The notes beneath the pieces were generated by a model. The model saw only the letters and a list, made by a program, of their open reading frames with translations. It had not been told where the DNA came from and made no database searches. Made by a program: the position numbers and the translations under genes. Shown here piece after piece: positions 23,308-31,908 of a stretch of 61,220 nucleotides of DNA. The first letter of the stretch is position 1. Each line of letters starts with the position of its first letter. Source of the DNA: an uncultured Collinsella sp. (GTDB lineage Bacteria > Actinomycetota > Coriobacteriia > Coriobacteriales > Coriobacteriaceae); the NCBI GenBank assembly GCA_937896835.1, contig CALBOJ010000033.1:1-61220 (forward strand), given 5' to 3'.

Positions 23308-24387
23308 CTACTCCCCGTGATGGTGGCCGCAGCAGCACTCGTGGCCGTCGTCATGGCCGTGGCCGCCGCAGCACTCGTGGTCCTCGCCGTGATGGTGGCC
23401 GCAACCGCACTCATGCTCGTCGCCGTGCTCGCCGCAACCGCAGCCGTCCTCGTGGGCACCGTGCTCCTCGGGGCGATACTGCGACCAGTCCAGACCGGCG
23501 GCGATGGCGTCGGCCTCCTCCTTGTAGAGGACCGTGATGGCCTGGGTGCCCAGCTTGGCACCACCGATGGCGTCGAGCATGTCGTAGAGCGTAAAGGCCA
23601 CGTCGGCGCCGGGCAGCGCGAGCTCGCGGTCATCGGCGTAGGCGAGCGCCAGACGCAGGTCCTTAATGAAGTGCTCGACCATAAAGCCGGGCTTGTAGTC
23701 GCCGTCGAGCGCCTTGGGAGCCAGGCTCTCCATGGCGCCGGACTTACCGGTACCGCCCAGGATCATCTGGCGGGTCTTCTCCAGGTCAAGGCCGCTCAGC
23801 TCGGCAAATGCCATGGCGTCTGCCATGCCGACCATGCAGGCGCCCAGCGACACCTGGTTGGCGAGCTTGGCAGCCTGGCCCTTGCCGGCGCCATCGAAGC
23901 AGCAGATGTTGGCCGCAAAGGTGGCAAGGATGTCGCGGACCGGCGCGATGTCGCTCTCGGTAGCGCCCACGATAGCCGTGAGCGTACCGGCGATAGCGCC
24001 CGACTCGCCGCCGGTGACGGGGCAGTCAAACGCCATGCGACCAGAAACCTGGGCGGCCTCGGCAATGTCACGGGCAAGCTCGGGCGAGCTCGTGGTGAGG
24101 TCGATCAAGACCGCGCCGGGCTTAGTGCACGAGAGCAGGCCGTCGCCCGCCAGGTAGAGTTCCTCGACCTCGGAGGGATAGCCCACCATGGTAAAGACGA
24201 CATCGGCGTTCGCCGCGGCATCGGCCGGCGTATCTGCCCAGACGGCGCCGCGCTCGATAAGCGCCGCCGCCTTGGACTTGGTGCGGTTGTTGACCGTGAC
24301 GGGATAGCCGGCGTCCAGAATGTGGCCGGCGATGGGGGCACCCATGATTCCGGTGCCGATAAATGCGACGGAGAGCTTGTTTGCCAT
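23308..24387 (-). CDS. Beta-hydroxyacid dehydrogenase (GlxR/MmsB family) with a His/Cys-rich tail
   Basis: A 359-aa protein. Residues 1-300 are a complete 3-hydroxyisobutyrate/tartronate-semialdehyde-type reductase: VAFIGTGIMGAPIAGHIL NAD(P) site, DCPVTGGESGAIAGTL substrate loop, and GKGQAAKLANQ with catalytic Lys174. Residues 309-359 are an added tail of 51 residues with 14 His and 9 Cys (repeats like CGCGHHHGEDHECC), not part of the enzyme family and reminiscent of metal-storage or metallochaperone tails. AAAGG precedes the ATG. It is the first gene of a four-gene operon. The substrate is not determined. Confidence 0.87.
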   Translation of the reverse strand: MANKLSVAFIGTGIMGAPIAGHILDAGYPVTVNNRTKSKAAALIERGAVWADTPADAAANADVVFTMVGYPSEVEELYLAGDGLLSCTKPGAVLIDLTTSSPELARDIAEAAQVSGRMAFDCPVTGGESGAIAGTLTAIVGATESDIAPVRDILATFAANICCFDGAGKGQAAKLANQVSLGACMVGMADAMAFAELSGLDLEKTRQMILGGTGKSGAMESLAPKALDGDYKPGFMVEHFIKDLRLALAYADDRELALPGADVAFTLYDMLDAIGGAKLGTQAITVLYKEEADAIAAGLDWSQYRPEEHGAHEDGCGCGEHGDEHECGCGHHHGEDHECCGGHGHDDGHECCCGHHHGE

Positions 24388-24485
24388 GAAACCTTTCCTT
24401 TTGGGTTGGGTGTTGTTACCAGGTTGAATACTCGGTGCCAGCGTTTGGGCTGTGAGTCGAGGGCGATTACGGACGCAGCGCTTGC

Positions 24486-25439
24486 CTACTGACCGCGCAC
24501 GCGGCGGGCGATACGGTCGGAAAGCGACGCCTTGTCGGCGCGGTTCTTACCCCAAAACGCGCAGCCCACCATGCCGGGGCCCACGTGCGAGCCGATGGTG
24601 GGACCCACGGAGCCGCGAATGATCGTGACGTCGGCGCAACCCTCCTCCTTGCGGATGGCGGCTTCGAGCCAGTCGCCATCCTTTTCGGCATCGGCCGTCA
24701 TGATGGCGATGGGCATGGTGCGATCGGGCACGTAGTTCTCGCGGAACGACTTGAGGATGGACTTGAGCGCCTTCTTGCGGCCTCGGTTGACGCCAATCAG
24801 CGACAGCGAGCCGGCCAGGTCGTAGGAGAGCTCGGGCTTGACGTCGAGCTTTGCCGTGAGCTGCGCCGCCGCGGGAGGAATGCGGCCGCCGGCAGCCAGT
24901 GCGTCGAAGCTCTCGAGCGTAAAGTAGCCGTGCACGTAGGTCTTTGCCTCGTTTGCCCAATCGACCAGCTGCTTGGCGGTCAGTCCCGCCGAACGCTGGC
25001 GCACGGCCTCGAGCGCCAAGAGCGCACCGGCCGCGCAGGGCAGAGCGTTGTCGACCACGTAGAGCTCAAAGTTGGGATACTCGGCGCGCACGACATCTGC
25101 CGCCTGGCACGCGGAGTTGTAGCTCGACGACAGCGCCGAGGTAAAGCACAGGTAGACCGTGGGCGTGCCCTCTTTGGCGCACTCGGTAAAAAACTCGATA
25201 TAGCGACCGAGCGACACAGCCGAGGTGGACACGCGGGCACCGGCGCGCATGCGGTCGTAGAACTCCTTAGGGCTCATGCTCGACCAGATGTCGTCTGTGC
25301 GCTCCTCGCCATCGATAATGAAAGGGAAACCCAGGATATCGACATCGAGGTTCGCGGCGACCTCGGGGCTAAAGTCGCAGCAGGTATCGACGACGATGCG
25401 GCAACGGTTCGAATGACCGGCGGATGCGGCCTTGTCCAT
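24486..25439 (-). CDS. DegV-family fatty-acid-binding protein
   Basis: A 317-aa protein of the DegV/FakB type, which holds a fatty acid for the FakA kinase. It has RIVVDTCCDFSPEVAANLD at the start, the SSMSPKEFYDRMRAGARVSTSAVS binding segment, LCFTSALSSSYNSA and the late GSHVGPGMVGCAFWGK motif with the conserved His. ATG at 25439 has AAGGAG eight bases upstream; an adjacent TTG is an alternative. It stands alone between two intergenic gaps, reading leftward towards the dehydrogenase operon. Confidence 0.88.
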   Translation of the reverse strand: MDKAASAGHSNRCRIVVDTCCDFSPEVAANLDVDILGFPFIIDGEERTDDIWSSMSPKEFYDRMRAGARVSTSAVSLGRYIEFFTECAKEGTPTVYLCFTSALSSSYNSACQAADVVRAEYPNFELYVVDNALPCAAGALLALEAVRQRSAGLTAKQLVDWANEAKTYVHGYFTLESFDALAAGGRIPPAAAQLTAKLDVKPELSYDLAGSLSLIGVNRGRKKALKSILKSFRENYVPDRTMPIAIMTADAEKDGDWLEAAIRKEEGCADVTIIRGSVGPTIGSHVGPGMVGCAFWGKNRADKASLSDRIARRVRGQ

Positions 25440-25461
25440 CAAAGCGACTCCTTACGTAAAA

Positions 25462-25489
25462 AGGCGGCCACCCGCATGGGATGGCCGCC
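25462..25489 (-). terminator. Terminator between hpf and degV
   Basis: GGCGGCCA and TGGCCGCC arms around CCCGCATGGGA. Read on the minus strand the stem is followed by TTTTTACG, fitting termination of hpf. Confidence 0.8.
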
Positions 25490-25518
25490 AACCGTTAACT
25501 CATGCAAGTTAACGTATT

Positions 25519-26103
25519 TTACTCGTCAAGTGTTTCGATGCGGGGCTTGATGATGCCATATCCACCATTCTTACGGTGATACACCACATTGATGAGACCG
25601 GTCGTCGCGTTCTCGAACACGTAGAAGTCGTGGCCCAGCAGATCGGTCTGCACCAGCGCCTGCTCCTCAGTCATCGGGGTGACGTCGATGACCTTCTCGC
25701 GGACGAGCAGGTCGTCCTCTTCCTCGGGCAGCAGCAGGTCGGCCAGATCCTCGACGCGCTCGACCGGCGCGACATCCGCGGCGCTGGCACCGCCCTGGCG
25801 GTTGTCCACGACCTTGGTCTTGAACTTACGCAGCTGGCGGGTGACCTTATCGGCGGAGAGGTCGATGGCGGCGTACATATCTGCACCGTGCTCGGCAACG
25901 CGAATCACCGAACCGCGGGCGCGAACCGTAACCTCGACGATTGCCGGGTTGGGGTTCGAGGGGTTCTTCTCATAGCGAAGTACAACGTCGACCGTCATGG
26001 GCTCGATATCGAAAACCTTGAGCGCCTCGCCGATCTTCTCATCCACATGCGCACGCAGAGCATCGGTTACCGTCGTCTTGCGTCCAGAAACCTTGATATC
26101 CAT
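25519..26103 (-). CDS. hpf: Long-form ribosome hibernation promoting factor
   Basis: A 194-aa protein. The N-terminal S30AE domain (MDIKVSGRKTTVTDALRAHV, AIDLSADKVTRQLRKFKTK) is joined by an acidic linker to a C-terminal dimerisation domain (TEEQALVQTDLLGHDFYVFE, then NVVYHRKNGGYGIIKP). The long form dimerises 70S ribosomes into inactive 100S particles in stationary phase. ATG at 26103 is set by TTGGAGCC upstream. It is monocistronic. Confidence 0.93.
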   Translation of the reverse strand: MDIKVSGRKTTVTDALRAHVDEKIGEALKVFDIEPMTVDVVLRYEKNPSNPNPAIVEVTVRARGSVIRVAEHGADMYAAIDLSADKVTRQLRKFKTKVVDNRQGGASAADVAPVERVEDLADLLLPEEEDDLLVREKVIDVTPMTEEQALVQTDLLGHDFYVFENATTGLINVVYHRKNGGYGIIKPRIETLDE

Positions 26104-26420
26104 ACGTGGCTCCAATCTGCCTCGGGGACTTACTGTACTGGCTATGTACCCATTGCCGTGCATTTAATCACGCGGATTCCTAAAGACCCGAATAACGATT
26201 GCTTGATACCGCATACCGAAGTCTCGCACTTTTCCGTGGCAAAGTGCGCTATAGAAGGGAGCCGACGGCTTTGTATTTGGTCCCGAAAATTGGCTTTGAC
26301 CTGCTGGTTTTATAGGGATAAAAAAGCCGGGCTCCCCTATTGGGGAAACCCGGCAGTGCGTGTTGAAACCGTGAAGAGGCGTCCTTTCCAACGTATAGGA
26401 GACACCACCCCTAGCAATAA
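26104..26420. other. Gene-free interval between hpf and the solute-binding lipoprotein
   Basis: No convincing gene is seen. It should contain the hpf promoter. A terminator-like hairpin, GCCGGGCTCCCC with GGGGAAACCCGGC (about 26325-26355), lies downstream of the leftward lipoprotein gene and is followed on the minus strand by TTTTTTATCC. Confidence 0.6.
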
Positions 26421-27428
26421 CTAGCTATTAAGTTTGTTAATGTCGTCGTCGGTGATGGTGCCTTCCTGGCTGGACGATTCGTCCTCGGAGGATGCGGTCT
26501 CATTGTTGGAATCGGAAGACTCGCTGCCGGAGGATGCGGTCTCACTGGACTCAGAGTCGCCCGGCTGCACGTTAGCGCCCGAAACCGTCTTAGTGGTGAG
26601 GTCGTAGGGCATCCTGCCATACCAGACAGAGTGGACCGCCTCGAGCGTGCCGTCGGCCGTAATACCGTCGAGGGCATCGCTCACGGCACGGCACAGTTCG
26701 TCATTGGACGAGAGGCCCGCAACACCAAGCGTCGAGGGCGCCTCGAGCGCACCGACATAGGAGATCTCGCTCATCAGGCGCGCAAGGTAACCGCCAGCCG
26801 TGGAGTCGCAGATCACATAGTCGACCTCGCCGGACTCGAGCGCCTCAAAGCACTCGTTGATGTTGGAGTAAGTCTTTTGGTTGGCGGTGATGCTCTGCTT
26901 AGCAAGCGCCTCCTGCGAGGCCGAGGACATCTGGATACCCAGAGTAGACGTGTTAAGGGTATCGGTGGAAACGCTCAGCGACCCACCATCGCTGGTTTTA
27001 CCGAACACGGAAGCGGCATCGTACAGGCAGGTGCCGAGCGAGCTAACGTCCCCATCCGTGGAGTTGATCTCGCCGATAAAGATATCAGCCTTTTTGTCGC
27101 CAAGCGCGGAATCGGCAGAAGACGCATCGACGAAGGCAACCTTAAGGCCCATACGGCTTGCAAGGGCACGAGCGGCATCGACCGCATAGCCCGTGAGGTT
27201 TCCGTCGGCGTCCTGCATGGCCTGCGGGGCATCAGACGTATCGAGGGCGACCGTCAGGGTTCCCGGCGTGACCAGGGCATCGTCCGACACCGCCGGCGTG
27301 ACAGTCTCGTACTCGATCTGGTCGATCGTGGGAGTTGTGAACGTAGACAGAGGGTTGAACGCGCATCCGCTCAGGCCCAAAACGGCAATGACCGCTGCGG
27401 TCCCAGCACCTAACCGAGCCGCGTGCAT
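26421..27428 (-). CDS. Solute-binding lipoprotein (amino-acid ABC type, SBP family 3)
   Basis: A 335-aa exported lipoprotein. MHAARLGAGTAAVIAVLGLSGC is a lipoprotein signal with lipobox LSGC. The mature part has the family-3 pattern GTLTVALDTSDAPQAMQDAD, GYAVDAARALASRMGLKV, DIFIGEINSTD and VDYVICDSTAGGYL. A Ser/Glu-rich low-complexity tail of about 45 residues follows. ATG at 27428 has GAGGGG eight bases upstream; ATG at 27446 is possible. No permease or ATPase gene is adjacent, so it may be an orphan sensor or partner of a distant transporter. Confidence 0.82.
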   Translation of the reverse strand: MHAARLGAGTAAVIAVLGLSGCAFNPLSTFTTPTIDQIEYETVTPAVSDDALVTPGTLTVALDTSDAPQAMQDADGNLTGYAVDAARALASRMGLKVAFVDASSADSALGDKKADIFIGEINSTDGDVSSLGTCLYDAASVFGKTSDGGSLSVSTDTLNTSTLGIQMSSASQEALAKQSITANQKTYSNINECFEALESGEVDYVICDSTAGGYLARLMSEISYVGALEAPSTLGVAGLSSNDELCRAVSDALDGITADGTLEAVHSVWYGRMPYDLTTKTVSGANVQPGDSESSETASSGSESSDSNNETASSEDESSSQEGTITDDDINKLNS

Positions 27429-27446
27429 CAAGTTGCCCCTCACCAT

Positions 27447-27828
27447 GTCCACTACCCTGCCTTCTGTGTCGTATACGATCCGTGCGTTGCGCGGAATATC
27501 GGGTTGTTCCCACCAGCTGACCTGGTATTTGACCCCACACTTGCGCACCGGGGTGTTTGCTCGGGAGGCCGCAGCCACCTTCACGACTGGCCCGCTCGCC
27601 CGCGAGGCGGTATTGCCCCAAAGAAAGTAGAACGGACGGTGCGGCTTACATCTAGGACGCGCCATGATCGCGCCGCGCGCACGCGGTCGCTTACGTGGAT
27701 CCCTTTGACCGCGTCTGTCTTGGACTAGGACGGGCATTTCGTCCGTCCGCAACCACAGCCTGGTAGGAACGTAGCGCATTATAGCTAAGTTCAAGCTAAA
27801 GTTTAAGGTTAGGGGCGTCATTCGCATC
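27447..27828. other. Gene-poor interval upstream of the lipoprotein gene
   Basis: The lipoprotein frame stays open for about 130 codons upstream on the minus strand (with ATGs at 27665 and 27737), and its translation includes YQVSWWEQPDIPRNARIVYD. There is no clear ribosome site, and a long N-terminal extension before a lipoprotein signal would be unusual, so I treat it as non-coding or possibly a leader peptide region. Confidence 0.4.
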
Positions 27829-27928
27829 GCGAGTACAGATTTCGCAGGTCGGAGTGGGCTATTCGTGCCCCTGTGAAGCCCGGAGCTCCCCTACGGTGAG
27901 TTCCGGGACACCCTTCTTAGGGTGCCGT

Positions 27929-28143
27929 GGCCAAAAAATGGCAAATATGAGTACTGTCACCAATTTAGTAACAGGCATTTTTGGCCTCTCGGACAGATTT
28001 TGCGCTCAGTGTCGCCAACCTGATGCTTAGTTATTCTACATTTGTTTATTATCTTCTTACTTTATGACGCCTCCGAGTCCTAAATTCCTTGATTTTGCTG
28101 TTACTGATTTAGTGACAGTACTCATATTTGCCATATTTTGGCC
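27929..28143. repeat. 215-bp inverted-repeat element, copy 1 (MITE-like)
   Basis: The 46-base ends (27929-27974 and 28098-28143) are inverted repeats with about 42 of 46 positions matching; both carry GCAAATATGAGTACTGTCAC or its complement. The interior is AT-rich with no gene. A related copy, with the same left end GGCCAAAAAAGGGCAAATAT and GTGACAGTACTCA at the right, lies at 42478-42714, about the same length. This is the architecture of a miniature inverted-repeat element or a large REP-like unit. Confidence 0.75.
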
Positions 28144-28178
28144 AGGGCATATGATTAACCCCCTATTTTCGACGTGAA

Positions 28179-29288
28179 TTAGACCGGCTTAAGCCCAAAA
28201 CACGCCCGCAGCGTGTTAAGCAACGCCTCTTGCTTCTTCCTGCGGGCATCGACACGATTCCGGTACCGCTTTCGCATACGCTGGTGGATGCGCCATGCGA
28301 GCGCTTCCATCGCTTCCATGTCACAGAGCATTTCGTTGTTGACCGTCGCGACCTCGATTCCCATAGTAATCAAGCCCGTGTTGCGCTTTTCATCATGGAT
28401 ACGTCCCCTCCGAGAGGAATGGCCCAGCTCACCGTTGTATTCCAGGTCAAACCGGGCTGCCTCTTGATACGCATCGCAAACTGCATGAGGCATCCCCGAG
28501 ATTGCCTGCGCACGGTCATCGAACTCGACCTTGTAGTCGGTCTTAAAAGGTCCGCAGGCAAACCCGCCATAGGAAAACGGAAGCGAAAACAGGGCGAGCA
28601 TGATGCACTCCATGGGCGAGAGCAGGTTTTCCGAAAGATAGGGACACAGACGCTGCAGCTGTTTGGCCACATTCCCCTTGCATGCCGCAAGGTAATCTGC
28701 CAGGCGATCGGGCGTCAGCGCCGGCTCGACTTCAAAGTAGCCCACGTCTGCTGGCTGGTCCTTGTCCTTTGCAAGTTTATTCGTAACAGGCGAGGTGTAG
28801 GGAGGCAGATACTTCCCGCGGTCGCTCAGCGAAATCTTAGAGCACAGCTCCTGGGCCAGGGCAAATGCCTGGATACAACCGACCTCGTGGGCGACGGCAA
28901 CACAAAGGGCCTCGGGAGATAGACTGTACACCCCCGGTTCCACCTCTAGAATCGAGCCGGCGGGCAACCCAGAGCATACGGACCAGCCCACGCCAGGCAT
29001 GCGGCGGCGCTGCGCCGCAGATCCCACCAGCAAGCAAAGATCTTCTTGCACCTCGCCGCTTGCGGCCCCAATCCGCACCAAGTCGGGAAGATAGATGTCC
29101 TCGGTCGAGGGCGACGACGTGCACAGCACACGGCGCTCTTCATCGGGATCGAGGTCCCTCCAGCTGATGTAACCCATTTGTCGGCGCTCGGCGCGCATCA
29201 TGCGTAGCGCCGAGGCGCCTGTTAGGATTACGGAAGCCGCTAGCTGTTCGCCTGTCGGCTCGTTGCACCGCTCAATCTTTACTGCCAC
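28179..29288 (-). CDS. Hypothetical protein, possible nuclease-fold C-terminus
   Basis: A 369-aa soluble protein of no family I can name. The C-terminal 100 residues (FDLEYNGELGHSSRRGRIHD, then EKRNTGLITMGIEVATV) resemble the acidic core and D..R..L..G..V pattern of DUF559/Vsr-like endonuclease folds, but not clearly enough for a firm call. The end is basic (RMRKRYRNRVDARRKKQEAL). The GTG at 29288 is chosen because AGGGGTGG lies five bases upstream, 10 bases after the comF stop; an ATG at 29327 overlapping comF is possible. It is translated downstream of comF and next to the 27929 repeat element. Confidence 0.65.
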   Translation of the reverse strand: MAVKIERCNEPTGEQLAASVILTGASALRMMRAERRQMGYISWRDLDPDEERRVLCTSSPSTEDIYLPDLVRIGAASGEVQEDLCLLVGSAAQRRRMPGVGWSVCSGLPAGSILEVEPGVYSLSPEALCVAVAHEVGCIQAFALAQELCSKISLSDRGKYLPPYTSPVTNKLAKDKDQPADVGYFEVEPALTPDRLADYLAACKGNVAKQLQRLCPYLSENLLSPMECIMLALFSLPFSYGGFACGPFKTDYKVEFDDRAQAISGMPHAVCDAYQEAARFDLEYNGELGHSSRRGRIHDEKRNTGLITMGIEVATVNNEMLCDMEAMEALAWRIHQRMRKRYRNRVDARRKKQEALLNTLRACFGLKPV

Positions 29289-29298
29289 AAAACCACCC

Positions 29299-30105
29299 CT
29301 ACCAAACGCGTGCGATAGCGAGGCCATCGACTGCTGCGGCGTCGGCGCGCTTGAGTTCCGCCGAAGCCGCGGCCATCGTCGCACCCGTGGTGATAACGTC
29401 GTCGATAAGCAGCAGGCGGCGGCCCCGCACGTCCTCAACGGTCTCGTACATGCCTCGGGCGCGTTCACGGCGTTCTTCACGACCGAGTTCACGCTGGTCG
29501 CCATGGCCGTATTTAACGAGGGCGTCGAGCAACGGAACACCCGACAGCTCGCAAAATGGGCGCGCGATGGCTTCCATATGATCGAAGCCGCGTCGCCGAA
29601 ACGCCGCCGCCGTCGCAGGCACAAACACCACTGCATCGGCGCCGGACAACACACCGCCAAAGCGATCGGGTGCCGCGACCTGGGCGTGTAAGGCGGTGTC
29701 GTATAGCAGCTCCGCCAGATACGGCGCCAGGCGTCGCTCGCCCGCGTCTTTGTACGCTTTAATGATCCGCGGCAGCGGATGCGTGTAAACAGCACATGCC
29801 AGGCACCGGTCGAGCGCTTCGGCCATCGCCAAGGACGTACCCTCGACCGAGCACTCGGTGCACAGCAAGTCTCCAAACGGGGCGCCGCATCGAGTGCAGC
29901 TATGCCGCGGGTCGATGAGCGCAAGCGCCGCCAAGCAGTCTTGGCAAATTAGCGCGCCGGAGCGCTCGCAGCCGGCGCATCGCGCAGGCGACAACGCCTC
30001 AAGCGCCTCGTGCGCCGCCAGGTCGGCAAACGGTAGCAATTCGTCCGCAAACGGCAGGATGCCGGCACCTTGCAGGCATCCCAACACATTCAAATGTCTC
30101 TTCAC
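29299..30105 (-). CDS. comF: ComF-family phosphoribosyltransferase-like protein
   Basis: A 268-aa protein. N-terminal zinc-finger cysteines (ARCAGCERSGALICQDC; CTRCGAPFGDLLCTEC) are followed by a phosphoribosyltransferase domain with the PRPP loop LLLIDDVITTGATM near residues 228-242. ComF is needed for DNA uptake in competent bacteria and is linked to DNA transport and replication restart. The start is GTG at 30105, and its ribosome site AGGGAGG lies within one arm of a perfect 12-bp hairpin (30109-30144). It is preceded by ricT and followed closely by the 369-aa gene. Confidence 0.9.
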   Translation of the reverse strand: MKRHLNVLGCLQGAGILPFADELLPFADLAAHEALEALSPARCAGCERSGALICQDCLAALALIDPRHSCTRCGAPFGDLLCTECSVEGTSLAMAEALDRCLACAVYTHPLPRIIKAYKDAGERRLAPYLAELLYDTALHAQVAAPDRFGGVLSGADAVVFVPATAAAFRRRGFDHMEAIARPFCELSGVPLLDALVKYGHGDQRELGREERRERARGMYETVEDVRGRRLLLIDDVITTGATMAAASAELKRADAAAVDGLAIARVW

Positions 30106-30108
30106 GAC

Positions 30109-30144
30109 ACAACCCTCCCTACGTTCGGTCGCAGGGAGGGTTGT
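30109..30144 (-). promoter_or_regulatory. Hairpin that would bury the comF ribosome-binding site
   Basis: ACAACCCTCCCT (30109-30120) and AGGGAGGGTTGT (30133-30144) are perfect complements around a 12-base loop. In the minus-strand transcript the 3' arm contains the AGGGAGG ribosome site, eight bases before the GTG start of comF. There is no T-run, so it is not a good intrinsic terminator. Confidence 0.6.
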
Positions 30145-30207
30145 TGATTCAGCGCTATGGTACCCCGACGCATTTGGGGTCAGGCAGGTTAAATCCGCTC
30201 GCGGGCG

Positions 30208-31908
30208 TTATTCACCGGTAGGCGGTTGTGGCGCAGACGAAGACGGGGTCGAACCCTCGCCACCATCTTGACGCGGCTTGCGGGAACGACGACGGCGACG
30301 GCGCTTCTGGCCCTGGTCGGCCGAACCCTCGCCACCACGATCTTCGCGCGACTCGCGTTCGTCGCGAGCAGCGCCGCGCGCGGCCTTGGCAGCCGCCCCT
30401 CCGCCATCTCCGGGGCGACGACGCGTGACCTTGACCTCGCCATCCGAGACCTGATCGGCCACGGAGGGCACCGAGGGCTTTTGCTGCGTGCCCGAGGAAT
30501 GGCGACGACGCGGACGCGAGGCGCGCTCGTCATCGTTGCGCTGCTTGCCACCCTTGTCGGCAGGCGCAACGGAACCCGAACCACCCTTGGGGGCGGCACC
30601 GGCTTCGCGAGCAGCTGCGGCGCGGAAGGCGTCCTCGCGCTCCTCGCTCGACAAATGGCGGCGGCGACGGCGCGTGGGATTCATGCCACCGCCGCGGTTT
30701 TGCTGCTGGGGCTGCTGAGCCTCGCGCTCGCGGGAGGAGTTCTTGCCTGTGGGAGCGGCCTCGCCGGCATCGCCCGCACCCGAGCGCTTGCGGCGGCGAC
30801 GTCCACCGGCAGCCTCCTCAGCCTCGGGCGCCTCGGCCTTGCCGCGGCCCTTTCCGCGGCCACGACCCTCGCCCTGGCCCTGAGCAGCGCGAGCATCGGA
30901 TTCGGCATCGCGGCGACGGCGCTTGGGCATCGACGTGCCGGCCAGACGATCGGCACTCGACAGGCCATCGCCCACGTCGACGCCGTTCTCGCGATCGAGC
31001 TCCATGAGCGCCAGACGCATCTCGGGCGACTCGATGCGTTCGAGCACGTCGCGCGTCACGCAGTCGGGGCGGCAGTTGCAACCCTGCTCGGCGGCCTTCT
31101 TTTTGCAGCCCTCCGAGCACTTCATATCGGCCAGGTTGACCTTAAAGACTTTGCCGTTCTCCAGGCGCAGCACCAGCTGCTCACGCGGCGTGTCATATTC
31201 CTGAATACGCGCCTTGCCAAGCGGCGTATCGATGAGCGTCTTCTTTTTGGGCGCACGGCTCTTAAAGTCCTTGTACGCCTCGAACTCATAGCGCAGACAG
31301 CACATCAGGCGGCCGCATACGCCGCTGATCTTGGACGAGTTGAGCGGCAGGTCCTGCTCTTTTGCCATGCGGATCGAGACGGGCTCAAACTGTCCGCCAA
31401 AGCGCGTGCAGCAGAGCTCCTGTCCGCATTGGGCATAGCCGCCCACCAGACGGGTCTCGTCGCGCACGCCAATCTGGCGCATGTCGACGCGAATGTGCAG
31501 CGTCGAGGACAGGTCCTTGACGAGCTGACGAAAATCGACGCGCTCCTCGGCCGCAAAGTAGAACACGGCCTTCTCGCCGCCAAACAGGTACTCGACGCCG
31601 ACCGGCTTCATCTCGAGGTCGAGCTCTTTGACCAGACGGCGGAAATCGACCATCGCCTCGTCGCCCTGGATGGCCAGGTCGTCGGCAAGCTGCAGGTCGA
31701 TGTCGCTCGCCACGCGCAGCACGGGCTTGAGCGGCTGGCCGATCTCGTCTTGCGGCACTTCAAAGGGATCGGCCGTGACCAGGCCGATCTCGGTTCCGCG
31801 CTCGGTGGAGCAAATGGCATAATCGGCCTCGAGGATATCCAGATCCTGCGGGTCGAACCACAGGTCGCACGAGGCGTAGGTAAACTTAACGGGTACGACT
31901 AACGGCAT
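30208..31908 (-). CDS. ricT: RicT/PSP1-family protein with a long RG-rich tail
   Basis: A 566-aa protein. Residues 1-310 are a full PSP1 domain with the cysteine motifs CGQELCCTRFG, CGRLMCCLRYE and CSEGCKKKAAEQGCNCRPDC. In Bacillus RicT (YaaT) joins RicA/RicF, binds Fe-S clusters, and assists RNase Y processing and competence/sporulation phosphorelay. Residues about 325-566 are a disordered tail rich in Arg, Gly, Ala and Glu, more than usual, with runs such as RRRRRRSRKPR that suggest RNA binding. The ATG overlaps the holB stop by 10 bases, so translation is coupled. Confidence 0.92.
   Translation of the reverse strand: MPLVVPVKFTYASCDLWFDPQDLDILEADYAICSTERGTEIGLVTADPFEVPQDEIGQPLKPVLRVASDIDLQLADDLAIQGDEAMVDFRRLVKELDLEMKPVGVEYLFGGEKAVFYFAAEERVDFRQLVKDLSSTLHIRVDMRQIGVRDETRLVGGYAQCGQELCCTRFGGQFEPVSIRMAKEQDLPLNSSKISGVCGRLMCCLRYEFEAYKDFKSRAPKKKTLIDTPLGKARIQEYDTPREQLVLRLENGKVFKVNLADMKCSEGCKKKAAEQGCNCRPDCVTRDVLERIESPEMRLALMELDRENGVDVGDGLSSADRLAGTSMPKRRRRDAESDARAAQGQGEGRGRGKGRGKAEAPEAEEAAGGRRRRKRSGAGDAGEAAPTGKNSSREREAQQPQQQNRGGGMNPTRRRRRHLSSEEREDAFRAAAAREAGAAPKGGSGSVAPADKGGKQRNDDERASRPRRRHSSGTQQKPSVPSVADQVSDGEVKVTRRRPGDGGGAAAKAARGAARDERESREDRGGEGSADQGQKRRRRRRSRKPRQDGGEGSTPSSSAPQPPTGE

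Noticed and set aside
21584..23320. 578-codon plus-strand open frame opposite isocitrate dehydrogenase and the HEAT gene
   Set aside because: It spans two well-supported minus-strand genes; long antisense frames are common in such GC-rich DNA.
27446..27827. Long N-terminal extension of the solute-binding lipoprotein
   Set aside because: No ribosome site upstream, and the clear signal peptide with lipobox fixes the start near 27428-27446.
30226..31902. 558-codon plus-strand open frame opposite ricT
   Set aside because: The PSP1 cysteine motifs on the minus strand are decisive; the antisense translation is Ala/Leu/Arg-biased low complexity.
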